A DNA stretch of 11,597 nucleotides, taken from NCBI GenBank assembly GCA_040756085.1, contig JBFMAE010000379.1, positions 1 to 11,597 on the forward strand, given 5' to 3'. Positions 6,976-11,597 of the stretch are shown here, one piece after another. Every line of letters starts with the position of its first letter. Position 1 is the stretch's first letter. The DNA comes from JBFMAE01 sp040756085 (GTDB lineage: Bacteria > Desulfobacterota > BSN033 > UBA1163). Below the pieces are notes generated by a model. The model saw only the letters and a program-made list of their open reading frames with translations. It did no database searches and was not told the origin of the DNA. Position numbers and translations under genes: made by a program.

Positions 6976-8316
6976 ATGAAAAAGGTCTTTCCCTTTCATG
7001 GCATTTTGGGACTTATTCTCCTCATCCTCTCCGAAACCCTCCACTTTAAAAAGATCGAACCTTTTTACAGCTGGTTTTACTGCTTTGCCTGGTGGTCTTA
7101 CATTCTTGCGGTGGACGGGTTCATCTATCGTTTAAAGGGAAATTCCCTGATCCTAAGCCGGACCAAAGAATTCTTTTTGATGATCCCCTGGTCAATCTGC
7201 ATCTGGCTGATTTTTGAGGCAGCCAACCTCTCTCTGGAGAACTGGTACTATATCAACCTTCCGCACTCCATGATAGAGAGGTGGCTGGGTTATGCAATCG
7301 CTTACGGCACCGTTCTTCCCGGAATATTTGAAACCGCGGAATTTTTAGAAACCCTTGGACTGTTTAAAAAATCATCGATCAAAAAAACGGTTATCTCCCG
7401 CGACGGACACATCGTTCTAATCCTTTTAGGGACCATTTGCCTCGTCTTCTCGATGGTCATCCAAGAGTACTTCTTTCCTCTGATCTGGATGGGTTTCATC
7501 TTTCTCCTGGAGCCTTTCAATTATCGGGCCGGAGCGAAATCTCTCCTGAGGGACCTCGAACAGGGAAATCCAAAGAAAATATATCTCTTTCTCATTGCCG
7601 GACTGATCTGCGGTTTTCTCTGGGAGTTCTGGAATTTCTGGGCTCTCTCAAAATGGGTCTATACGGTCCCTTTCTTCGAGGAGAGGAAGGGGTTTGAAAT
7701 GCCCTTCCCCGGCTTTCTGGGCTTCCTCCCCTTTGCCGTTCAGGTTTATGTGATGTATCACTTCATCTCCCTATTCCGCCATCAAAGAGGATGGGAAGAA
7801 ACCACCTATCAACTCAATCCCGAAAAAAGGACAAGACCCTTGACCACCCTCTTAACGACAATCCTGATCGGGAGTTTCTCCATTCTTATCTTCAAAGCGA
7901 TCGATCTCAAAACGGTTGACTCTTATGAAACCCGGCTCGAAGATGCTTACTGGATTGATCTCAAATATCAAAAGGAACTTCCAAAAGTTGGAATTGCCAC
8001 ACTGGATGACCTCCTCTCAAAAACCCGAGAAAAAAAGGAAAGAGATGAACTCGCCCTCCGCCTCCTCATCCCAAAAGAGGAGCTCGTCCAGTGGGTGGAA
8101 AAAGCTCGATTGGTCAAGTTAAAGGGACTGGGTGTTGAAAATCTCCGTTTATTAGAGGGGGTGGGCATCCATTCGGTCTCGGCTCTTGCAAAAGAAGATT
8201 CAGAAAAACTCTACACGAAGATGGAACAAATCTTCCATGTAAAACCACCCCCTAAGAAGGCAAAGATTCGAATCTGGGTGAGAGAAGCACAAAAGAAAGT
8301 TCTGAGTTCGCCCTGA
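6976..8316 (+). CDS. Polytopic membrane protein with C-terminal DUF4332-like helix-hairpin region
   Basis: 446 aa. Hydrophobic segments, roughly eight or nine, occur near residues 7-22, 30-50, 65-83, 104-118, 145-162, 165-180, 202-223, 246-267 and 290-309; many are rich in Trp and aromatic residues (FLWEFWNFWALSKW). From ~320 to 440 the protein is soluble and holds a DUF4332-like region of helix-hairpin-helix character: LPKVGIATLDDLLSKT, IPKEELVQWVEKARLVKLKG, LLEGVGIHSVSALAKED. DUF4332 resembles the HhH motifs of DNA-binding proteins, though its role is unsettled. Placing it behind a membrane bundle suggests a cytoplasmic interaction module. The ribosome binding site is poor (TTAGG only). The stop codon lies inside a hairpin repeat. 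Function unknown. Confidence 0.85.
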   Translation: MKKVFPFHGILGLILLILSETLHFKKIEPFYSWFYCFAWWSYILAVDGFIYRLKGNSLILSRTKEFFLMIPWSICIWLIFEAANLSLENWYYINLPHSMIERWLGYAIAYGTVLPGIFETAEFLETLGLFKKSSIKKTVISRDGHIVLILLGTICLVFSMVIQEYFFPLIWMGFIFLLEPFNYRAGAKSLLRDLEQGNPKKIYLFLIAGLICGFLWEFWNFWALSKWVYTVPFFEERKGFEMPFPGFLGFLPFAVQVYVMYHFISLFRHQRGWEETTYQLNPEKRTRPLTTLLTTILIGSFSILIFKAIDLKTVDSYETRLEDAYWIDLKYQKELPKVGIATLDDLLSKTREKKERDELALRLLIPKEELVQWVEKARLVKLKGLGVENLRLLEGVGIHSVSALAKEDSEKLYTKMEQIFHVKPPPKKAKIRIWVREAQKKVLSSP

Positions 8317-8335
8317 ACCATGAAAGGTTCAGGGC
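8310..8335. repeat. Perfect 10-bp-arm hairpin repeat containing the stop codon of the preceding gene
   Basis: GCCCTGAACC (8310-8319) and GGTTCAGGGC (8326-8335) are perfect inverted arms around the 6-nt loop ATGAAA. The stop TGA of the membrane-protein gene (8314-8316) is inside the left arm. There is no U-tract, so it is not a standard terminator. The same left arm recurs at 11420. Confidence 0.75.
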
Positions 8336-8336
8336 T

Positions 8337-8362
8337 GCCATGTACCCCACGTGGTGCATGGC
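8337..8362. repeat. Second hairpin of the array
   Basis: GCCATGTACC pairs with GGTGCATGGC (10 bp, one G-T) around the loop CCACGT. It begins one base after the first hairpin ends. Confidence 0.65.
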
Positions 8363-8370
8363 GGAGTTCA

Positions 8371-8399
8371 GTAGGGAACGGTTTGAAACCGTTCCGTAC
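8371..8399. repeat. Third hairpin of the array: 21-bp odd palindrome
   Basis: GGAACGGTTT and AAACCGTTCC are perfect 10-bp arms around a single G (8375-8395). The symmetry continues as GTA/TAC after one mismatch. GAGTTCG-type heptamers at 8304, 8364 and 8402 punctuate the array. Confidence 0.7.
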
Positions 8400-8472
8400 A
8401 GGAGTTCGGGGTTAAGAGGTCGCGTCGGCATTTGCAATCACAATTCACCAATCACGAGCCACGAGGTTTATC

Positions 8473-9267
8473 ATGGAATACGGAGCGATGAATTTTCCAA
8501 TCAAACCTCTCCTGAGGGAAATCGATGAGATCGGGGAGATGGGTTTCGATTATGTGGAGCTGACCATGGACCCACCTGAAGCGACTCCTCAAAAAATCCT
8601 GTCTCAAAAGAAATCGATCCAGGACCTTCTCAATCGCTATCAAATAGGAATCATGGGACATCTTCCCACATTTGTCTGGACATCGGACCTCTATGAAAGT
8701 CTGAGGAGGGCTTCTCTCCAGGAAATCTTTGATGCCCTGGAGGCTGCGGCAGAATTGGGGATTGAAAAGGTCGTGCTTCACCCTGGATATATTACCGGCT
8801 TAGGAAAATTCATCCTGGATAAAGCTAAAGGATACGGAATGGATTCGATCGAAGCCATCTTGAAGAAAGCGGTGAACCTCAATATCACCCTCTGTATCGA
8901 AAATATCTTTCCACAAGCCCACTTTCTCTCAAGCCCTCATGAATTCCAGAAGGTTTTTGAGGCCTTTCCAGAACTCCGCCTGACCTTGGATATCGGCCAT
9001 GCCAATCTGGGTGTTGGAAAGAATAAATCCTCAGAGTTCATTCGTTACTACGGTTACCGTATCGGCCATGTCCATGCCAACGACAACTTTGGTAAGGAAG
9101 ACAGTCACCTTCCGATCGGTGCCGGGATCATCGATTTTGAAAAAATATTGAGGGAACTTAAGGAGGCTCAATACGACGACACAATTACCCTCGAAGTCTT
9201 CTCCAGAGACAGGGATTACCTCAAGATCAGCATGGAGAAGATGAAACGCATGTGGGAGGCTCTGTGA
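8473..9267 (+). CDS. Sugar phosphate isomerase/epimerase (xylose isomerase-like TIM barrel)
   Basis: 264 aa; GAGG lies about 8 nt before the ATG. The protein belongs to the AP-endonuclease-2/xylose isomerase-like barrel superfamily, whose members are metal-dependent isomerases, epimerases or endonuclease IV. Candidate metal ligands are all present: H63 (MGHLP), H103 (VLHPG), E143 (CIENI), D173 and H176 (LDIGHAN), H199 and/or H201 (GHVHANDN), and E241 (TLEVF). The start MEYGAMNFPIKPLLREIDEI has the first-strand pattern usual for sugar isomerases, so the N-terminus is probably right. The substrate cannot be told from sequence; endonuclease IV activity is less likely given the divergence from Nfo motifs. 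Cytoplasmic. Its stop codon overlaps the GTG start of the small zinc-ribbon gene, so the two are probably co-translated. Confidence 0.9.
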   Translation: MEYGAMNFPIKPLLREIDEIGEMGFDYVELTMDPPEATPQKILSQKKSIQDLLNRYQIGIMGHLPTFVWTSDLYESLRRASLQEIFDALEAAAELGIEKVVLHPGYITGLGKFILDKAKGYGMDSIEAILKKAVNLNITLCIENIFPQAHFLSSPHEFQKVFEAFPELRLTLDIGHANLGVGKNKSSEFIRYYGYRIGHVHANDNFGKEDSHLPIGAGIIDFEKILRELKEAQYDDTITLEVFSRDRDYLKISMEKMKRMWEAL

Positions 9268-9428
9268 TTATCGCTGTCGCCTTCTCCGTTCTGGTCGCCC
9301 TCTTCCCCAAGAAGTTGACCCGATCATGCCAGGCCTGCAAAAAAACGGTCTCTTCAAGGGCCTGGATCTGCCATCATTGCGGGGAATCACTTGTTCTTGA
9401 TGAGGAAGAGGTTACTCTGAAAGTTTGA
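9264..9428 (+). CDS. Small membrane-anchored zinc-ribbon protein (54 aa)
   Basis: The frame starts at GTG 9264-9266, which overlaps the upstream TGA by two bases, with GGGAGG 4-5 nt before it; this is a translational-coupling layout. It ends at TGA 9426-9428. The product begins with a hydrophobic helix (IIAVAFSVLVALF, residues 2-14), then basic PKKLTR, then CQAC (22-25) and CHHC (36-39), a four-cysteine zinc ribbon, then an acidic tail. Such mini zinc-ribbon proteins with one membrane helix are common and largely uncharacterised. The last 17 bp overlap the 3' end of the convergent permease gene. Two well-spaced CxxC pairs, coupling and a ribosome binding site make chance unlikely, but its length and the GTG start leave some doubt. 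Confidence 0.75.
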   Translation: MIIAVAFSVLVALFPKKLTRSCQACKKTVSSRAWICHHCGESLVLDEEEVTLKV

Positions 9429-10215
9429 TGAGATTACCGGTCTTTCTCGAACGACGAAGCACGGTTTTGAAAAGGACGGCCTCAAGGATCAGATAAAATC
9501 CTACCAGACCAAATCCCCAGGCTAAACCATTTTTAAATCCTCCATGAAATCCATAGAAAGACCGGAAATACTCTAAAAAATAGGTCAGTGGAATGGCCTG
9601 GGCGATCTCAGGGAGAGGAAAGGGAAGGATGGAAATAGGATAGTATATTCCACAGATCAGGACCATCAGACTGACGATGGACCAGGCTGCCACCTCAGCC
9701 TTATATCCGAAGAGAAGGACCAGGATACAGACGCTGATCCCCACAGAGGCAGAGGTGAGGAAAAGGCCTATCAGGAAAAGACTGAGAGCACCTATTCCAG
9801 GTTTTAAAAAGTCGAAGCCAAAGGCAAAAGCGCTGAAGACCGAAAGCAATAGAAAGACGAAGAAGGATCGGATCATGCCAATCAACCAGGACCCTGAAAT
9901 CAATTGAAAAGGGTGTACCGGAGCGATGAAGGTGTGCTTAAGGGATTTTGACCAGAGATCGTAGAGGAGCACATAGGCCACATCGATTTGACAGACCTGA
10001 ATCACGCTCATGGAGATGACGCCAATCAGAATGAAACCGGACATGTTGGCATCCAGCTTCAGAAAGCTGGTCAGAAGCCCCACAGAGAAGAAACCGACCA
10101 CAGGCCAGAAGAGGATCTCAAAGAGGCTGAAGACATTCCGCTTCGTAATGATCCAATTCTTAAAAACAAAAGCCCATATCTGAATCCCTGTCCTTCGCAA
10201 ATTCAATGAATACAT
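9412..10215 (-). CDS. ABC-2 type transporter permease
   Basis: 267 aa from the ATG at 10215. GGAGG abuts that ATG with no spacing, while the TTG three codons on (10206) lies 9 nt from it and gives the family-like start MNLRRTG, so TTG 10206 may be the true start. About six membrane helices are seen (near 33-50, 60-80, 113-135, 141-170, 176-196, 230-250). The ABC-2 signature region reads GIYYPISILPFPLPEIAQAI and then PLTYFLEYFRSFYG (~189-222), as in NodJ/daunorubicin-type exporters. It pairs with the ATPase encoded immediately upstream, whose 3' end overlaps it by 56 bp (47 bp if TTG is used), to export an unknown substrate (drug, lipid or polysaccharide). The subunit probably dimerises. Confidence 0.92.
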   Translation of the reverse strand: MYSLNLRRTGIQIWAFVFKNWIITKRNVFSLFEILFWPVVGFFSVGLLTSFLKLDANMSGFILIGVISMSVIQVCQIDVAYVLLYDLWSKSLKHTFIAPVHPFQLISGSWLIGMIRSFFVFLLLSVFSAFAFGFDFLKPGIGALSLFLIGLFLTSASVGISVCILVLLFGYKAEVAAWSIVSLMVLICGIYYPISILPFPLPEIAQAIPLTYFLEYFRSFYGFHGGFKNGLAWGFGLVGFYLILEAVLFKTVLRRSRKTGNLIKLSE

Positions 10216-11131
10216 CCTCCAAATCCGTCTGCCCTAAGGTGACTTTTTTGATTTGGGCTCCACCCTGAGAGAGTATTGCCATTAATGGACCTAACCGTTT
10301 CTCTCCATCGTCCACAATGATTTCACAAAATTTCTCAGATACGGTATAATTGATGACTCCGTCGGCGTGGAGTAAATCGTCTTCTGAAATCTTCCCTTTA
10401 AATTCGATCTTCACCAGATCCCCGATCCGGACCAGACGTTTTAAGGCTTCGGCCGTCCCTGTCGTTAGGATTTCCCCGGCTCTGAGAAAAGCGATACGGC
10501 CGCACATATATTCCGCCTCTCTCATATTGTGAGTCGAGAGCAGGAGGGTCATTCCTCTCTCTTTCTGAATCGACAGTATCTTCTCCCGTATTCGTTTGGA
10601 GATATCCGGATCGAGACCCACCGTTGGTTCATCTAGAAAGAGTACGGCCGGATCATTGAGAAGGGATTTGGCCAGGGAGAGTCGCTGTTTCATTCCGGTG
10701 GAGAGCCGATCAAAGGGGACATCCCGATGTTCATTCAGGTCAAAAAGACCGATCAATGACTCAACCTTTTTCTCCCGCTGCTTTCCTGTCAAACCATAAA
10801 GCATTCCATAGAAATGGAGATTTTCCCTGACTGTCAGACTCCAGAGGAAATTGGCATTTCCGCTCGAGATGTTCATTTTTTCTCTGATCCGATGCCCATC
10901 CTGTAGGCCATCGATGCCGAGGACCTGGACCTTTCCTTGATCAGGGAGGAGCAATGTAGAGAGGATCGAGAGGAGAGTGGTCTTTCCTGCACCATTGGGC
11001 CCCAGGATACCGAAAATCTCCCCTTCCTCGATCTGGAGGTCAATCCCCTTGAGAGCCTTTTTCTCTCTCTTCCTCCACCAACCCGATCGAAAGGTCTTGA
11101 AGATTCCCTCTGCTTTGATTGCGAGTGCCAT
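10160..11131 (-). CDS. ABC-2 type transporter ATP-binding protein
   Basis: 323 aa from the ATG at 11131, 5 nt after AGGAG; an in-frame TTG one codon earlier is less likely. Walker A is GPNGAGKTT (44-52), Walker B is AVLFLDEPT (162-170), the signature is LSTGM (143-147) instead of LSGGQ, and the H-loop is STHN (H201). The Q-loop region reads NISSGNANFLWSLT (87-100), with no glutamine where one is usual. The ~100-residue C-terminal extension (EALKRL to LEDVFIEFAKD) is typical of the CcmA/NodI/DrrA exporter group. It drives export by the permease encoded next in the operon. A promoter lies at 11226-11254. Substrate unknown; the odd signature and Q-loop probably mark a subfamily rather than inactivation. 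Confidence 0.93.
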   Translation of the reverse strand: MALAIKAEGIFKTFRSGWWRKREKKALKGIDLQIEEGEIFGILGPNGAGKTTLLSILSTLLLPDQGKVQVLGIDGLQDGHRIREKMNISSGNANFLWSLTVRENLHFYGMLYGLTGKQREKKVESLIGLFDLNEHRDVPFDRLSTGMKQRLSLAKSLLNDPAVLFLDEPTVGLDPDISKRIREKILSIQKERGMTLLLSTHNMREAEYMCGRIAFLRAGEILTTGTAEALKRLVRIGDLVKIEFKGKISEDDLLHADGVINYTVSEKFCEIIVDDGEKRLGPLMAILSQGGAQIKKVTLGQTDLEDVFIEFAKDRDSDMGFCF

Positions 11132-11144
11132 CAACGCTCCTGTT

Positions 11145-11226
11145 CATCTGGTCTTTCTGGTTTATCTGGTCTGTTTCGTTAACCAAAGAAACTAAACAAA
11201 CCAAAAAAACCAAATAGACCAATAAA
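11145..11226. repeat. Minisatellite with ~9-bp units in inverted arrangement
   Basis: From 11145 to about 11177 the + strand repeats TCTGGT-type 9-mers (TCTGGTCTT, TCTGGTTTA, TCTGGTCTG). From 11184 it repeats their complement type (ACCAAA/AGACCA units). The two halves face each other across the palindrome GTTAAC (11178-11183). The whole lies between the ABC promoter and the ATPase start, so it should be transcribed as leader. Confidence 0.65.
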
Positions 11227-11410
11227 GTATATTATGGAATCGATCATTTGCCAAATGGAAATGTGACACCTACACTTCCATCACCCTTGCCTACCGCCAA
11301 GCAGGCTGGAAGGATGAAAATGGTAGTGGTGTAAAGGTTGCGAAGCCAGTTTCGTACATGGTCAATGGGTTACGATTAGAAGATTTTAAAGACCCACAAC
11401 ATAACCCTTA
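11225..11410 (+). pseudogene. Possible 3' fragment of a decayed gene
   Basis: After a TAA at about 11222-11224 the frame is open to TAA at 11408-11410 (about 60 codons). It reads with protein-like composition: CDTYTSITLAYRQAGWKDEN, VKVAKPVSYMVNGLRLEDF, KDPQHNP. There is no usable upstream start or ribosome binding site, and the ABC promoter lies across its beginning. Part of it (around 11294-11312) resembles the GCCTACCGC...GCAGGC repeat, which may be an insertion. I do not recognise the parent protein; it may be chance. Confidence 0.3.
11226..11254 (-). promoter_or_regulatory. Sigma-70-type promoter of the ABC transporter operon
   Basis: On the minus strand TTGGCA (11249-11254), 17-bp spacer, TATACT (11226-11231), each 5/6 to consensus. 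It predicts a leader of roughly 85-90 nt that contains the 9-bp-unit repeat. Confidence 0.6.
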
Positions 11411-11419
11411 ACGAAACGG

Positions 11420-11445
11420 GCCCTGAACCTAGCATGGTACAGGGC
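11420..11445. repeat. Second copy of the GCCCTGAACC hairpin repeat
   Basis: GCCCTGAACC (11420-11429) and GGTACAGGGC (11436-11445) are inverted with one mismatch around a 6-nt loop. The left arm is identical to that at 8310, and arm and loop lengths are the same. Confidence 0.65.
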
Positions 11446-11487
11446 GGGCATCTTTATCCTTACCTTCGGACCCAAATTCCGATTTAG

Positions 11488-11596
11488 AAGGTGTCATTGC
11501 CTGCCTGCGGTAGGCAGGCGAATGAAATGAAGCAATCTCGGTCTTTTGGGCTCGCCTCGCTTCGCAGTCGAAGCGGGTGAGATTGCCACGCACCTT
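11488..11596. repeat. MITE-like or REP-like element with nested inverted repeats
   Basis: AAGGTG (11488-11493) and CACCTT (11591-11596) face each other as short terminal inverted repeats. Inside are a perfect hairpin GCCTGCCT/AGGCAGGC (11499-11519, 5-nt loop) and, further on, GCAATCTC (11532-11539) facing GAGATTGC (11579-11586) with an inner GCTTCG/CGAAGC (11559-11574). It is non-coding and resembles intergenic palindromic repeats common in several bacterial phyla. The true right end could be beyond the window. Confidence 0.6.
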
Positions 11597-11597
11597 T

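Noticed and set aside
8310..8399. CRISPR array or attenuator
   Set aside because: The three hairpins differ in sequence and there are no regular direct repeats with spacers; no leader peptide is seen.
8473..9267. Endonuclease IV (Nfo)
   Set aside because: The metal-site pattern is of the shared superfamily, but the start and loop motifs look like sugar isomerase/epimerase proteins.
1..11597. Defence island, prophage or integrated element
   Set aside because: No integrase, transposase, phage structural, toxin-antitoxin or nuclease-cluster genes are seen; the Smr gene is a housekeeping-type protein standing alone.

Overview
The window looks like ordinary bacterial chromosome, moderately AT-leaning, from a Deltaproteobacteria/Desulfobacterota-like or related anaerobic lineage. 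That guess rests on a VIT/VWA protein with a myxobacterial-type AgmX/PglI tail, a DUF5661 protein, a YdaL-type Smr protein and the style of the intergenic repeats. It is a weak taxonomic inference. I see no rRNA, tRNA, CRISPR array, transposase or phage gene.

Layout. 1-742 (-): 5' portion of a secreted Trp/Tyr/Pro-rich protein that runs off the left edge. 743-1237: a gene-free stretch holding a possible decayed PQQ-repeat remnant. 1238-1807 (+): membrane-anchored coiled-coil LysM protein. 2123-2560 (+): DUF5661 protein with a good sigma-70-type promoter, convergent with 2599-3303 (-), a Smr-domain protein. The Smr gene is divergent from 3567-5900 (+), a secreted VIT-VWA protein with an AgmX/PglI C-terminal tail, closed by a clear terminator. 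6055-6819 (+): a solitary HisF-family protein with its own promoter. 6976-8316 (+): polytopic membrane protein ending in a DUF4332-like helix-hairpin region. 8473-9267 (+): TIM-barrel sugar isomerase/epimerase, translationally coupled to a 54-aa membrane zinc-ribbon protein (9264-9428, GTG start). 9412-11131 (-): ABC-2 exporter permease and ATPase with overlapping genes and a convincing promoter at 11226-11254. 11255-11597: repeats and a possible gene relic.

Most genes are single transcription units. The only clear multi-gene units are the isomerase/zinc-ribbon pair and the ABC pair, and these two converge with a 17-bp overlap of coding ends. I found no obvious multi-gene novel system. The points most worth a second look are: the HisF homologue with altered ammonia-gate positions and no his neighbours; the VIT-VWA-AgmX fusion; the DUF4332 membrane fusion; the small zinc-ribbon gene; a family of GCCCTGAACC hairpins, one of which supplies a stop codon and sits in a three-hairpin array; a 9-bp-unit inverted minisatellite in the ABC leader; and a MITE-like element at the right edge.
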